Positions 27,561-36,932 are shown, counted from the first letter of the stretch. The stretch is DNA of 64,000 bases from Streptomyces smaragdinus (GCF_009604385.1 NZ_WEGJ01000010.1:1-64000); one strand, 5' to 3'. Translations and numbers: made by a program. The notes: a model not told the origin generated them from the sequence alone.

Positions 27561-28268
27561 ATGAGCGTGAATGACACAATCGGAGTAGCGACCGCCGTTC
27601 AACTACCCACCCAGAAGCGCGCCTCGAGCCGTTTGGCCAGCGGTGAGCTGCTGGATACCGCGCTGCGCTATGTCGAGGAACGGCACTGGGACGTGATCCC
27701 GGGGACCTGGCTCGAGCGCTCGGACGACGAACGCCGGGGCGGAGTGCAGCGGTGCTCGTGCGGCGCACTCGACTGCGAGGCGCCCGGCGCGCACCCCGCG
27801 CGCCGGGACTGGCGGGCCGCCGCGACGGCCAGCCCGACGACGGTGACCCGGCTGTGGGGGAAGTCCCCGCGGGCGTCGATCCTGCTGCCGACCGGGCGTA
27901 CGTTCGACGTGGTCGACGTGCCGGAGACGGCGGGCTGTCTGGCGCTGGCCCGGCTGGAGCGCACGGGCACGGCGCTGGGGCCGATCGCCGCGTCGCCGGA
28001 CCGCCGGATGCTGTTCTTCGTCCTGCCCGGCGCCGCGGTCAAGGCGGCGGGGCTGGTGCGCAAGCAGGGCTATCCGCCGGAGTCCGTCGATCTGCGGGTG
28101 CACGGGGAGGGCACCTGGATCGCGGCCCCGCCGACCCGGCTGGGGACCCGGGGGTGCGTGCAGTGGGTGCGTAAACCCACGGTGGCCAACGCCTGGTTCC
28201 CGGATCTGGACGATCTGATCAGCCCCCTCGCGTACGCGTGCGGGCGCGACCGGGCGATCGGGGGGTAA
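27561..28268 (+). CDS. Orphan primase-polymerase-like (Prim-Pol) domain protein
   Basis: About 235 residues that align by eye with the N-terminal domain of actinobacterial bifunctional DNA primase/polymerases: the LDTALRYVEERHWDVIPG helix, the C-x-C-x4-C-x4-GAHPAR cluster (CSCGALDCEAPGAHP, possible metal site), the RDWRAAATASPTTVTRLWG segment and TGRTFDVVDVPETAGCLALARLE. The usual helicase part is absent, and the acidic pair expected for nucleotidyl transfer reads DVVDVP, so catalysis is doubtful. The upstream neighbour is a divergent TPR regulator. Alternative: a regulatory nucleotide-binding protein that reuses the fold. Confidence 0.7.
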   Translation: MSVNDTIGVATAVQLPTQKRASSRLASGELLDTALRYVEERHWDVIPGTWLERSDDERRGGVQRCSCGALDCEAPGAHPARRDWRAAATASPTTVTRLWGKSPRASILLPTGRTFDVVDVPETAGCLALARLERTGTALGPIAASPDRRMLFFVLPGAAVKAAGLVRKQGYPPESVDLRVHGEGTWIAAPPTRLGTRGCVQWVRKPTVANAWFPDLDDLISPLAYACGRDRAIGG

Positions 28269-28291
28269 GCGGGGCCACCTATCGTGGCCGC

Positions 28292-29068
28292 ATGACTGAA
28301 CTCCCCGCCGTGCGGGTCGAAGGCCTGTGGAAGCGGTTCGGTGAGCAGGTCGCGGTCGGCGGGATCGACCTCGACCTGCCCGCGGGCCGCTTCATCGGGC
28401 TCGTCGGGCCGAACGGCGCCGGCAAGACCACCACGCTGTCCATGGTCACGGGGCTGCTGCGGCCCGACGCCGGGCGGGTGCTGATCGGCGGCGTGGACGT
28501 CTGGGCCGACCCGGCCGCCGTGAAGCCGCGGATCGGGGTGCTGCCGGAGGGGCTGCGGCTGTTCGAGCGGCTCTCCGGGCGGGAGCTGCTCGGCTATCTG
28601 GGGCGGCTGCGCGGGCTGCCGGGCGACGAGGTCGACAAGCGGGCGGGGCAACTGCTCGACGTACTGGATCTGTCGGCGGCGCAGCACAAGCTGGTCGTCG
28701 ACTACTCGACCGGTATGCGGAAGAAGATCGGGCTGGCGGCCGCCCTGCTGCACAATCCGTCGGTCCTGTTCCTGGACGAGCCCTTCGAGGGCGTCGATCC
28801 GGTCTCGGCGCAGATCATCCGGGGCGTGCTGGAGCGCTATACGGGGTCCGGGGCGACGGTCGTGTTCTCCAGCCATGTGATGGAGCTGGTGGAGTCGCTC
28901 TGCGACTGGGTGGCCGTGATGAGCGCCGGCCGGATCCGGGCCCAGGGGCCCCTCGAGGAGGTACGGGGCGAGGCTCCGTCGCTGCAGGCGGCGTTCCTCG
29001 AACTGGTGGGCGCGCAGGGGCGGGACGCGGGGCAGAGCCTGGACTGGCTGGGCGGGGCGCCCCGATGA
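28292..29068 (+). CDS. ABC transporter ATP-binding protein
   Basis: 258 residues: Walker A GPNGAGKT at 39-46, Q-loop region near 82-90, signature-like YSTGMRKKI near 140, Walker B VLFLDEP near 160 and the switch His in VVFSSHVMEL. The family resembles DrrA/CcmA-type exporters. The last bases overlap the ATG of the permease gene (ATGA), so the two are made together. The substrate is unknown. The start was set at the ATG at 28292 giving MTELPAVRVEGLWKRFG. Confidence 0.93.
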   Translation: MTELPAVRVEGLWKRFGEQVAVGGIDLDLPAGRFIGLVGPNGAGKTTTLSMVTGLLRPDAGRVLIGGVDVWADPAAVKPRIGVLPEGLRLFERLSGRELLGYLGRLRGLPGDEVDKRAGQLLDVLDLSAAQHKLVVDYSTGMRKKIGLAAALLHNPSVLFLDEPFEGVDPVSAQIIRGVLERYTGSGATVVFSSHVMELVESLCDWVAVMSAGRIRAQGPLEEVRGEAPSLQAAFLELVGAQGRDAGQSLDWLGGAPR

Positions 29069-30669
29069 CGGACGGCGGGCTGCGGACGGCCGCGCTGACC
29101 GGGGTGTTCGCCCGGCTCAAGCTGACGCTGCTGCGCAACGGACTGCGGCAGTCCACCGGGCGGCGGGCGCTGTTCGTCCTCGGTGCCGTGCTGGTGGCGC
29201 TGTTCGCGGCCGGGCAGCTCGTGGGGCTGGTCCTGCTGCGGGGGCACGCCCACGCCGGGGCGCTGTCCGTCTGTCTGGCCGCGCTGCTCGCGCTGGCGTG
29301 GGCGTTCCTGCCGCTGTTCTTCCCCGGCGGCGACGAGACGCTGGACCCGACCCGGCTGGTGATGCTGCCGCTGCGGCCCCGGCCACTGATCGTCGCGCTG
29401 CTGCTGACCTCGGTGATCGGCATCGGCCCGCTGTTCACGGTGACCCTGGTGGCCGGTGCGGTGATCGCCGCCGGTGAGGGCGCGGCGGCGGCCGTGGTCG
29501 CTGTGGTGGCCGGGGTGCTGACGGTGCTGGTGTGTCTGGCGCTGGCGCGGGCGGTGGCGGCGGCCAACGTGCGGCTGCTGACCAGCCGGCGGGGGCGGGA
29601 CCTGGCGCTGCTGAGCGGGCTGGTGGTCGCCGTCGGGATCCAGGGGGTCAACCTCGCGGCCACGAAGCTGACCGGGCTCGGTGAGCTGGAGCCGGTGGCC
29701 CGGGTGCTGCGGTGGGTGCCGCCCGCGTCGGCGGTGGACGCGGTACGGGCCGCCGGCGCCGGTGAGTGGGGGCGCGCGGCCGTGGGGCTGGCGCTGGCCG
29801 CCGGGGCGCTGGGGGCGTTGCTGTGGTGGTGGGCGCGGGTGCTCACGCGGCTGATGACGGCGCCGGACGCGTCGACGCCGGAGGCCGCTTCTCCGGCGGC
29901 CGTGCGGGGGGCTCGGGGCGGGCTCGGGGGCCGGTTCCTGCCCGCCGGGCGGGCGGGGACCGTGGCGCGGCGGACGCTGCTGTACGCGTGGCGTGATCCG
30001 AAGACCCGCACGGCGTGGGTGACGGCGATCGGGGTGGGGCTGCTGGTCCCCGTGGTGTCGGGGGTGCAGGGCGGGGGCAGCGTGTACACGGCCTGCTGGG
30101 CCTCGGGGCTGCTGGGGCTGCAGGCGTACAACCAGTTCGGGCAGGATTACTCGGCGTTCTGGATGGTCGCCGCGACGATCGGCGGGCGGGACGACGCGTA
30201 TCAGGAGCTGCGGGGGCGGGCCTCGGCGCTGCTGCTGGTCGCGGTGCCGTACGTGACCGCCGTGGTCGTCGGCGCGGCGGCGCTCTTCGGGGAGTGGGGG
30301 CGGCTCGCGGAGGCGCTCGGCATCGCGTTCGCGCTGCTCGGGGCGCTGGTGGGGACGGGGGCCCTGGCGTCGGTGGTGGTGCCGTACTCCATTCCGGCGG
30401 ACAACGGTTACAAGAACGTCGCGCCCGGTCAGGGGGTGATCGCGAGCGTCAGCATCATGGGCGGGATGGTCGTGGGTGCCGTGCTGTGCGCGCCGGTGCT
30501 GGTGGCGGTGATCTGGCTGCATGTGGCCGATCTGCACGGGTGGCTGTGGCTGACGCTGCCGGTGGGGGTGCTGTACGCGTGGGGGCTGGCGGAGGGCGGG
30601 CTGCGGGTGGCGGCGCCGCGGCTGGTGCGGAGGCTGCCGGAGGTGCTGGTGGCGGTGAGCCGGGGGTGA
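29065..30669 (+). CDS. ABC transporter permease
   Basis: 534 residues with about twelve hydrophobic segments in two halves, separated by a soluble linker near residues 260-310. Each half has a helix bundle (first near 35-200; second near 330-520). It resembles the large ABC-2-type permeases of Gram-positive bacteria. It pairs with the ATP-binding protein encoded just upstream, with overlapping start and stop codons, and should form an export system of unknown substrate. It is followed by a bidirectional terminator. Confidence 0.88.
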   Translation: MTDGGLRTAALTGVFARLKLTLLRNGLRQSTGRRALFVLGAVLVALFAAGQLVGLVLLRGHAHAGALSVCLAALLALAWAFLPLFFPGGDETLDPTRLVMLPLRPRPLIVALLLTSVIGIGPLFTVTLVAGAVIAAGEGAAAAVVAVVAGVLTVLVCLALARAVAAANVRLLTSRRGRDLALLSGLVVAVGIQGVNLAATKLTGLGELEPVARVLRWVPPASAVDAVRAAGAGEWGRAAVGLALAAGALGALLWWWARVLTRLMTAPDASTPEAASPAAVRGARGGLGGRFLPAGRAGTVARRTLLYAWRDPKTRTAWVTAIGVGLLVPVVSGVQGGGSVYTACWASGLLGLQAYNQFGQDYSAFWMVAATIGGRDDAYQELRGRASALLLVAVPYVTAVVVGAAALFGEWGRLAEALGIAFALLGALVGTGALASVVVPYSIPADNGYKNVAPGQGVIASVSIMGGMVVGAVLCAPVLVAVIWLHVADLHGWLWLTLPVGVLYAWGLAEGGLRVAAPRLVRRLPEVLVAVSRG

Positions 30670-30674
30670 CGCGC

Positions 30675-30706
30675 GTGAAGCCGCACCTGGAGGGGTGCGG
30701 CTTCAC
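30675..30706. terminator. Bidirectional terminator between permease and SH3-like gene
   Basis: A perfect 13-base stem (GTGAAGCCGCACC at 30675-30687 with its complement at 30694-30706) and a 6-base loop, between two convergent genes ending at 30669 and 30727. Confidence 0.85.
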
Positions 30707-30726
30707 TTGGTGCGTGCGGGGTCAGG

Positions 30727-31095
30727 TCACCAGTCGTGGTCGCACGACGGCACGAAGTCGACGTTCTTGACCCAGCGGGCGCTCACCCAGCCGTCCTCGA
30801 CACCGGACAGCTTGAACCAGACGTCGTTGCCCAGGACGAACGGACCCCAGGTCTTGCACTCGATGTCGACGACGACGCCCCTGCCGATGATCCCGCGCCA
30901 ACCCGCGTTCGTGGTCGGCGCCGAGCGGATGTTGACCCCGCCCCTCGCGATCACCACGCCCTGCGCCGCGCTGTCGTCCCACCAGGTCTTCATCGATCCC
31001 GGCTGCGACGCGGCGGCCGTCGGCGCGGCGGCGAGGGCGCCGAGAACCATGGCCCCCGCGGAAGCCGCGACCAGTACTTTCCTACTCTTCAGCAC
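30727..31095 (-). CDS. Small secreted SH3-like domain protein
   Basis: About 122 residues from a GTG with AAGGGG upstream. A Sec signal peptide is clear: a basic start (MLKSRKV), a hydrophobic core (LVAASAGAMVLGALAAAP) and a cleavage site at TAAAS. The mature part (about 90 residues) has the bacterial SH3 pattern (GVNIRSAPTTNAGWRGIIGRG, WFKLSG, GWVSARWV) and two Cys that could form a disulfide (CKTWG, SCDHDW). Such domains often bind cell wall or other proteins. The role is unknown, and it stands alone. Confidence 0.85.
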   Translation of the reverse strand: MLKSRKVLVAASAGAMVLGALAAAPTAAASQPGSMKTWWDDSAAQGVVIARGGVNIRSAPTTNAGWRGIIGRGVVVDIECKTWGPFVLGNDVWFKLSGVEDGWVSARWVKNVDFVPSCDHDW

Positions 31096-31241
31096 AGTTG
31101 CCCCTTGACAGTCCATTCGACGGGATCCGTACTCCGCCGTTTTGTATGACTATCTGACCAATCGCACCGAAGACTTCGCCGCCGGCCGTGTTTTTCACGC
31201 GTTCGGCAGACGCCGATCACACGGACGGCGGCGGACGCGGC

Positions 31242-32351
31242 TCAGCCGACCGGGGCCACCACGTCCTCGTAACCGTCGATGGTCTGCGGCGACCGCGTCC
31301 CCGGGCCGATGTAGCGGGCGGAGGGGCGGACGAGGCGGCCCGTGCGCTTCTGCTCCAGGATGTGCGCCGACCAGCCGGCCGTCCGGGCGCAGGTGAACAT
31401 GGACGTGAACATGTGCGCCGGGACCTCCGCGAAGTCCAGCACGATCGCCGCCCAGAACTCCACGTTCGTCGCCAGCACCCGGTCCGGGCGCCGCGCGTGC
31501 AGCTCCGCCAGCGCCGCCTTCTCCAGCGCCTCCGCCACCTCGAACCGCGGCGCCCCGAGGTCGCGGGCCGTGCGCCGCAGCACGCGGGCGCGCGGGTCCT
31601 CCGCCCGGTACACCCGGTGGCCGAAGCCCATCAGCCGCTCGCCTCGGTCCAGCGCGCCCCGGACGTACGCGTCGGCGTCCCCGGTGCGCTCGATCTCCTC
31701 GATCATCCCGAGCACCCGGGACGGCGCCCCGCCGTGCAGCGGCCCCGACATGGCGCCCACCGCGCCGGACAGCGAGGCGGCGACGTCGGCGCCGGTGGAG
31801 GCGATGACGCGGGCGGTGAACGTGGAGGCGTTCATGCCGTGCTCGGCCGCGGACGTCCAGTACGCGTCGACCGCCGCCACGTGCTTCGGGTCGGGCTCGC
31901 CCCGCCAGCGGATCATGAACCGCTCGACGACGGTGCGCGCCTTGTCGATCTCCCGCTGCGGCACCATCGCGAGCCCCTGGCCGCGGGCCGACTGCGCCAC
32001 GTACGACAGGGCCATCACGGCCGCGCGCGCCAGATCGTCGCGGGCCTGGGCCTCGTCGATGTCCAGCAGCGGCTTGAGGCCCCAGACGGGCGCCAGCATC
32101 GCCAGCGCCGACTGCACGTCCACCCGGATGTCCCCGGAGTGGACCGGGATCGGGAACGGCTCGGCGGGCGGCAGCCCGGGGTTGAACGCGCCGTCGACCA
32201 GCAGGCCCCAGACGTTCCCGAAGGACACATGGCCGACGAGGTCCTCGATGTCGACGCCGCGGTAGCGGAGCGCGCCGCCCTCCTTGTCGGGTTCGGCGAT
32301 CTCCGTCTCGAACGCGACGACTCCCTCGAGTCCGGGTACGAAGTCGGACAT
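31242..32351 (-). CDS. Citrate synthase (second, short-type)
   Basis: 369 residues; condenses oxaloacetate and acetyl-CoA (or propionyl-CoA, if a 2-methylcitrate-type enzyme). Catalytic segments are seen: the [13 protein letters not shown]is motif, the [18 protein letters not shown]is/Arg motif near residue 240 and the Asp-containing [28 protein letters not shown] is the C-terminal CoA-side segment. The start [26 protein letters not shown] has AAAGGGG upstream. It resembles CitA of S. coelicolor in length, but the name is uncertain because Streptomyces carry several citrate synthases. It is divergent from pdxH. Confidence 0.9.
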   Translation of the reverse strand: MSDFVPGLEGVVAFETEIAEPDKEGGALRYRGVDIEDLVGHVSFGNVWGLLVDGAFNPGLPPAEPFPIPVHSGDIRVDVQSALAMLAPVWGLKPLLDIDEAQARDDLARAAVMALSYVAQSARGQGLAMVPQREIDKARTVVERFMIRWRGEPDPKHVAAVDAYWTSAAEHGMNASTFTARVIASTGADVAASLSGAVGAMSGPLHGGAPSRVLGMIEEIERTGDADAYVRGALDRGERLMGFGHRVYRAEDPRARVLRRTARDLGAPRFEVAEALEKAALAELHARRPDRVLATNVEFWAAIVLDFAEVPAHMFTSMFTCARTAGWSAHILEQKRTGRLVRPSARYIGPGTRSPQTIDGYEDVVAPVG

Positions 32352-32699
32352 CAGGCGGCTCCCCTTTGTGAAGGTCGGACCTATGAAGGTCGGATCTGCT
32401 CGAGCGGCGGACTCACGGTCCGCGGCATCGTCAGCTCGCGTTCGCGTCCGCCGTACAACTGGGTCGTTCCCCGCGCGGGCGGGTATCACCCGACCGCAGG
32501 CCCCGCAACGATATCCCGGACCTGTCCGGAGTTCACAGAGTCACGCGGTCGGATTTTGGTGAGTTGCACACATGCGCGCGGCCGTGACATGAGGCACACT
32601 GTCCGCCTTTGTCATCCGGGGATTACCGGACCCTCCGGGCGGGCAAACTCAGCCATCAACCCGTACGGGCACTGGCGTTCGTACGGCAAGATATGCGGC
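32352..32699. other. Divergent intergenic region citrate synthase / pdxH
   Basis: 348 bases holding both promoters. A 15-base tandem repeat (TGAAGGTCGGAcCTa, TGAAGGTCGGAtCTg) covers 32369-32398, directly upstream of the citrate synthase ribosome site. The segment 32530-32620 is A+T-richer than average. No gene was seen. Confidence 0.5.
32369..32398. repeat. 15-bp tandem repeat in the citrate synthase leader
   Basis: Two copies of TGAAGGTCGGA with a 15-base period lie within 50 bases of the citrate synthase start. Either a duplicated operator half-site or a chance short duplication. Confidence 0.55.
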
Positions 32700-33392
32700 G
32701 TGCGACACGTTGACCCCGAGCCGGACCGGGAGCCCGCCGGCGCCGAGCGTTCCCTCGACCCCGCCGGCATGCGCGAGCAGTACCGCTCCGAGGGGCTGCT
32801 GGAGGCGGAACTCACGGCCGATCCCCTCGAACAGTTCGACCGGTGGTTCAAGGAGGCGGCGTACGGCGGGATCTACGAACCCAACGCCATGGTCGTCTCC
32901 ACGGCCGACGCCGAGGGCCGCCCCAGCTCGCGGACGGTGCTGCTGAAGCAGTACGACCACCGCGGGTTCACGTTCTTCACCAACTACGGCTCCCGCAAGG
33001 GCCGCGAGCTGGCCGAGAACCCGAACATCTCGCTGCTCTTCCCGTGGTACCCCCTCGCGCGCCAGGTCATCGTCTGCGGCACCGCCGAGCGCGTCCCGCG
33101 GCACGAGTCGGTCGCGTACTTCCGCGTCCGGCCGCACGGCTCGCAGCTCGGGGCGTGGGCCAGCAGGCAGTCGGCGCCCATCGCGTCGCGGGCGGAACTG
33201 GACCGGTCGTACGCCGAGTTGGCGGACCGCTATCCGGAGGGCGAGCAGGTGCCGGCGCCGCCGGAGTGGGGCGGCTTCCGGGTCGTACCGCAGACCGTGG
33301 AGTTCTGGCAGGGGCGGGAGAACCGGCTGCACGACCGGCTGCGGTACGTCCGCGGCGGGGGCGGGTGGACGGTGGAGCGGCTCTGCCCGTGA
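32700..33392 (+). CDS. pdxH: Pyridoxamine 5'-phosphate oxidase
   Basis: Oxidises pyridoxine or pyridoxamine 5'-phosphate to pyridoxal 5'-phosphate with FMN and O2. About 230 residues from a GTG; a much longer in-frame reading is only open sequence. Conserved parts: [28 protein letters not shown], the FMN-binding [26 protein letters not shown], the [10 protein letters not shown] strand, the [11 protein letters not shown] segment and the C-terminal [16 protein letters not shown] substrate and FMN signature. No clear Shine-Dalgarno sequence precedes the GTG, so translation initiation may be weak or leaderless. Confidence 0.95.
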   Translation: MRHVDPEPDREPAGAERSLDPAGMREQYRSEGLLEAELTADPLEQFDRWFKEAAYGGIYEPNAMVVSTADAEGRPSSRTVLLKQYDHRGFTFFTNYGSRKGRELAENPNISLLFPWYPLARQVIVCGTAERVPRHESVAYFRVRPHGSQLGAWASRQSAPIASRAELDRSYAELADRYPEGEQVPAPPEWGGFRVVPQTVEFWQGRENRLHDRLRYVRGGGGWTVERLCP

Positions 33393-33761
33393 TCATGGCC
33401 CGTAATCACGCAGAAGCCCGCGGTCCCTTCCCCGTCGTAAACGAGCGGGGGCGCTGATCGGACGTATCAGCTGGGGCCGCGGGCCGGTGTGCTGCTTGGG
33501 ATTGGGCCGGCCGGACGCACCACTCGCGTCCTTGTCCGGCGTTACGCGTAAACGTTGCGCGACGGCGGACGCTCGCCCGCAGCCACCTCACGCGTCCGGT
33601 ATTCAGACATTCGCCGAACCACCTCCCTTCTCGTGTGCCCCACAGAGTAGGCACCGGTCCGGGCACTCTCAACCCATTAACTTTTCCGCGAACAGGGTGT
33701 GTCCCACGTCACCATCCAGTTGAATGATCGAAGGCAGCGACGGCCTACCCGGGGGTGACGG
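33393..33761. other. Intergenic region before the PAS protein
   Basis: 369 bases. TTACGCGTAA at 33542-33551 is a 10-base palindrome in a block of ACG/GTT-rich sequence. Bases 33670-33730 are A+T-rich and probably contain the PAS gene promoter. No gene or tRNA was found. Confidence 0.45.
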
Positions 33762-35138
33762 ATGAGTGCGACCCGCCATACGAACCGCACGGGTGAGACG
33801 CCCCCCGCCGCACCGGGACCCGCGCTCCTGTCCGCCCTGCTGGACGGGATGGACGCCGCCCTGTGCGCCTTCGACGCCGACGGGGCGATCACCCACTGGA
33901 ACCGCGAGGCGGAGCATCTGCTCGGCTGGAGCGCCGCCGAGGCCGTGGGCCGGCCGGGGCTCGCCGGCTGGCTCGCGCTGCCGGGGGACGCCGAGGAGAT
34001 CCACGCCCGGCTGCTCGGCGTGACGGGGGCGACGGGGCGGCAGGTGCACGAGTTCGCGCTGCTCACCAAGGACGGCCGGCGGCTGCTCGTACGGGTGCAG
34101 GCGGCCGCCGTCACGACGGCTTCCGGGCAGCCGGCGGGGGTGTACTGCGCGTTCAGCGAGGTGCACGCGCAGATAGACCTGGAGCGGTCGATCGCCCTCA
34201 GCGAGGCCCTGTTCGAGGACGCCGCCTGGGGTGTGGTCCTCGTCGACGTCGATCTGCGGCCCGCCACGGCGAACGGTCAGGCGGCGCGGGCGCTGCGCAT
34301 GGGGCGCTCCGCGCTGCTCGGGCGGCCGTTCGGCGAGCTGCTGGAGCAGGGGACGGAGGAGCTGGAGTCCGCGCTGCAGCATGTGCTGGCGCAGGGGGCG
34401 CCGCCCGCTCAGGCGGACATCTGGGTGGTGGTGCGGGGGGAGGGCGATCCGTCCGGTGCGGAGTCCCGGCGGCGGTGCTGGCGCAGTGCGTTCGTCCGGC
34501 TGGCGTCGCCGCTGGCGGAGCAGGCGGTGCCGCTGGGGGTGGGGTGGATGTTCCACGACATCACCGAGGCGAAGGTGGCCGAGCAGGAGGCCGCGGTGGC
34601 CCGGTTCCGCGACCATCAGCTGCACCGGGCGGCGCGGGCCGCCGCCGAGTGCGCGGATCCGATGGAGGCGGCGACGGTCTATCTGGACTTCGCCCTCGCC
34701 GGGTTCGCGGACCACGGGATGGTCGACCTGCTGCCGCCGGGGACCGCCGAGCTGCCGCCGCGCCGGCTGATCCGGGCCGCCGCCACGCCGGCGGAGGGTC
34801 CCGGCCCCTGTCTGCCGACCGGCCCGCACGGGGTGCCGCTGCGCTATCCGGCCGGCCACCCGGCGCTGCAGGCGGTGGACCGGGGGTCGTCGGTACGGGC
34901 CAGCTGCTCGGGCGCGGACCCGGCCGTGACCGAGGGCTGGGCGGTGGCGCGCAAGTGGCCGCAGGGCGCCCAGCACGCCCTGTGCGCGGTGCTGCGCAGC
35001 CGGGGGCGCACGCTGGGGGTGCTGACGTTCTTGCGCGGCGGGGCACGGCGGGCGTTCAGCCGGGGGGACGCGATGTACGCGGAGGATGTGGCGGTGCGGG
35101 TGGCTTCGGCGCTGGATCTGGCGGAGTTGCTGGGGTGA
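33762..35138 (+). CDS. PAS-PAS-GAF-like sensory protein without an output domain
   Basis: 458 residues, cytoplasmic. PAS 1 is near 25-145 (AALCAFDADGAITHWNREAEHLLGWSAAEAVGR), PAS 2 near 155-270 (EDAAWGVVLVDVDLRPATANGQAARALRMGRSALLGRPFGE), and a GAF-like region runs from about 285 to 450 (HRAARAAAECADPMEAATVYLDFALAGFADHGMVDLL). In related Streptomyces proteins this arrangement usually continues into a SpoIIE-type phosphatase or kinase, but here the stop comes directly after the GAF-like part. It may be a truncated regulator or an adaptor. The ATG has GGGGGTGACGG just upstream. Confidence 0.78.
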   Translation: MSATRHTNRTGETPPAAPGPALLSALLDGMDAALCAFDADGAITHWNREAEHLLGWSAAEAVGRPGLAGWLALPGDAEEIHARLLGVTGATGRQVHEFALLTKDGRRLLVRVQAAAVTTASGQPAGVYCAFSEVHAQIDLERSIALSEALFEDAAWGVVLVDVDLRPATANGQAARALRMGRSALLGRPFGELLEQGTEELESALQHVLAQGAPPAQADIWVVVRGEGDPSGAESRRRCWRSAFVRLASPLAEQAVPLGVGWMFHDITEAKVAEQEAAVARFRDHQLHRAARAAAECADPMEAATVYLDFALAGFADHGMVDLLPPGTAELPPRRLIRAAATPAEGPGPCLPTGPHGVPLRYPAGHPALQAVDRGSSVRASCSGADPAVTEGWAVARKWPQGAQHALCAVLRSRGRTLGVLTFLRGGARRAFSRGDAMYAEDVAVRVASALDLAELLG

Positions 35139-35240
35139 GGGGCGCGTGGCTTCGCGTACTGCCTGGTCAGGGGGCTTTGTCGGTGGGGCTCGGTAGCCTG
35201 GATGGGGCTGGTCCCCCGGGAGGGCGGGCTGCGTCCGGGG

Positions 35241-36002
35241 TCATCTGACGTAGAAGATCCGGTCCCCGTACTCCGCGAACACCGCGTCGTTCCACTCCAG
35301 TCCGCCGTCGACGTTGCCGCTGCGCAGCACCGGCGGGCGGATGCCGCGGGCCGCGAGCGCGCCGGCCGCCTCGGCGGTCACGGACTGGAGGATCGCGCTG
35401 ATCACGACCGTGGACGCCGGCGCGAAGGGGGCGGGGGCGACCTCGGGGACGGTGAGTTCCGCGTCGCCCACCGGGATCTTGTTGTCGATCACCACGTCGC
35501 AGTTGTCCTTCAGGAACGTCCCGCTCGCGTGCGCGGACGTGGTGTGCTCGGCGTACCGCACGGACGTGACCCCGATGACCCGCGCGCCCCGCTCGCGCGC
35601 CCCCAGCGCCATCTCCACCGGGAGCGTCTGCCGCCCGGAGAGGGAGATGACGATCACCGCGTCGCCCTCCCGGACGCCGTTGGCCCGCAGCACCGTCCCC
35701 GCCAGCCCCTCGACCCGCTCCAGCGCGCTGCCCAGCGTCGCCGGTACGACGTCGGCGGTGGCGCCGGGGACGGCGAGGAGGTTCACCAGCGCCAGCCCGC
35801 CGGCCCGGTAGACGAGGTCCTGCGCCGGCAGCCCGGAGTGCCCCGCCCCGTACGCCCACAGCCGGCCGCCGCCCGCCACGGCGTCGGCGAGCAGCGTCCC
35901 GGCGGCCGCGATCGACTCCGCCTCCTCGTCGCGCACCTGGCGCAGCCGCGCCATCGCGGCGTCGAGGAACCGTCCGGAAAGATCGCCGCCAGTCGAAGTC
36001 AT
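35241..36002 (-). CDS. SIS-domain sugar-phosphate-binding protein
   Basis: 253 residues of the UPF0309-like sugar isomerase group. The fold's phosphosugar pocket is seen in GRLWAYGAGHSGLPAQDLVYRAGG (about 48-71) and DAVIVISLSGRQTLPVEMALGARERGARVIGVTS (about 115-148). It may isomerise a sugar phosphate or act on an amino-sugar phosphate during peptidoglycan recycling; no substrate can be assigned. It is divergent from dmdR1, with 180 bases between. Confidence 0.85.
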   Translation of the reverse strand: MTSTGGDLSGRFLDAAMARLRQVRDEEAESIAAAGTLLADAVAGGGRLWAYGAGHSGLPAQDLVYRAGGLALVNLLAVPGATADVVPATLGSALERVEGLAGTVLRANGVREGDAVIVISLSGRQTLPVEMALGARERGARVIGVTSVRYAEHTTSAHASGTFLKDNCDVVIDNKIPVGDAELTVPEVAPAPFAPASTVVISAILQSVTAEAAGALAARGIRPPVLRSGNVDGGLEWNDAVFAEYGDRIFYVR

Positions 36003-36182
36003 GGGCCGCAGTCAACACCATCGGCCCCGGTCACGGCCCGCGATATTCCTACGAAAGCAGCGGTCAGCAGACTCGGGGAGAACATCGGCGCGGGCGCGGT
36101 CACGCACGCCCGGCCCGGTTGTCAGCAGGATGCGCAAGAATTGGTGGGCAGGGCCACCGCACGACACACTCGAGGGGCACGC

Positions 36183-36875
36183 ATGTCCGGACTGATCGAC
36201 ACCACGGAGATGTATCTCCGCACCATCCTCGAGCTCGAGGAGGAGGGCGTGGTCCCCATGCGCGCGAGGATCGCGGAGCGGCTCGACCAGAGCGGTCCGA
36301 CCGTGAGCCAGACCGTCGCGCGGATGGAGCGGGACGGACTGGTCCTGGTGGCCGGGGACCGTCATCTGGAGCTGACCGTCGAGGGCCGCAGGCTCGCCAC
36401 CCGGGTGATGCGCAAGCACCGGCTGGCGGAGTGTCTGCTGGTCGACGTGATCGGCCTGGAGTGGGAGCAGGTGCACGCGGAGGCCTGCCGCTGGGAGCAC
36501 GTGATGAGCGAGGCGGTCGAGCGCCGGGTGCTGGAGCTGCTGCGGCATCCGACGGAGTCGCCGTACGGCAATCCCATCCCGGGGCTGGAGGAGCTGGGCG
36601 AGGCGGAGAGCGCGGACCCGTTCCTGGACGACGGGATGGTCAGCCTGACCGAGCTCGAGCCCGGCGCCGACGGGAAGAACGTGATCGTCCGCCGGATCGG
36701 CGAGCCGATCCAGACGGACCCCACGGTGATGTACACACTGCGGCGGGCCGGCATCCGCCCGGGCTCGGTGGTCAGCGTGACCGCGTCGGCGGGCGGGGTG
36801 CTGGTGGGCAGCGGCGGGGAGGCGGCCGAGCTCGACGCGGACATCGCGTCGCACGTGTTCGTCGCGAAGAGGTAG
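36183..36875 (+). CDS. dmdR1: Iron-dependent DtxR-family repressor (DmdR1-like)
   Basis: 230 residues. Represses siderophore and iron-uptake genes when loaded with Fe2+. The DNA-binding domain (1-70) has the PMRARIAERLDQSGPTVSQTVARMERDGLV helix-turn-helix. Metal ligands fall at exactly the C. diphtheriae DtxR numbers: Met10, Cys102, Glu105 and His106 for the primary site, and His79, Glu83 and His98 for the ancillary site (ACRWEHVMS). A C-terminal SH3-like domain (about 145-230) follows. S. coelicolor DmdR1 has the same length. A terminator hairpin lies 27 bases after the stop. Long open frames run antiparallel to it, as reported for the adm gene. Confidence 0.94.
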   Translation: MSGLIDTTEMYLRTILELEEEGVVPMRARIAERLDQSGPTVSQTVARMERDGLVLVAGDRHLELTVEGRRLATRVMRKHRLAECLLVDVIGLEWEQVHAEACRWEHVMSEAVERRVLELLRHPTESPYGNPIPGLEELGEAESADPFLDDGMVSLTELEPGADGKNVIVRRIGEPIQTDPTVMYTLRRAGIRPGSVVSVTASAGGVLVGSGGEAAELDADIASHVFVAKR

Positions 36876-36902
36876 AGATGTGCGGGGCGTCCTGAATGAC
36901 AA

Positions 36903-36932
36903 GGACCCCGGCGCCTGGCGTCGCCGGGGTCC
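36903..36932 (+). terminator. Terminator of dmdR1
   Basis: GGACCCCGGCG (36903-36913) pairs perfectly with 36922-36932 across an 8-base loop, starting 27 bases after the dmdR1 stop. There is no T run, as is usual in this genus. Confidence 0.85.

Noticed and set aside
28837..30537. A 566-residue histidine/glutamine/arginine-rich minus-strand frame
   Set aside because: Opposite to the ABC permease; low complexity typical of antisense frames in GC-rich genes.
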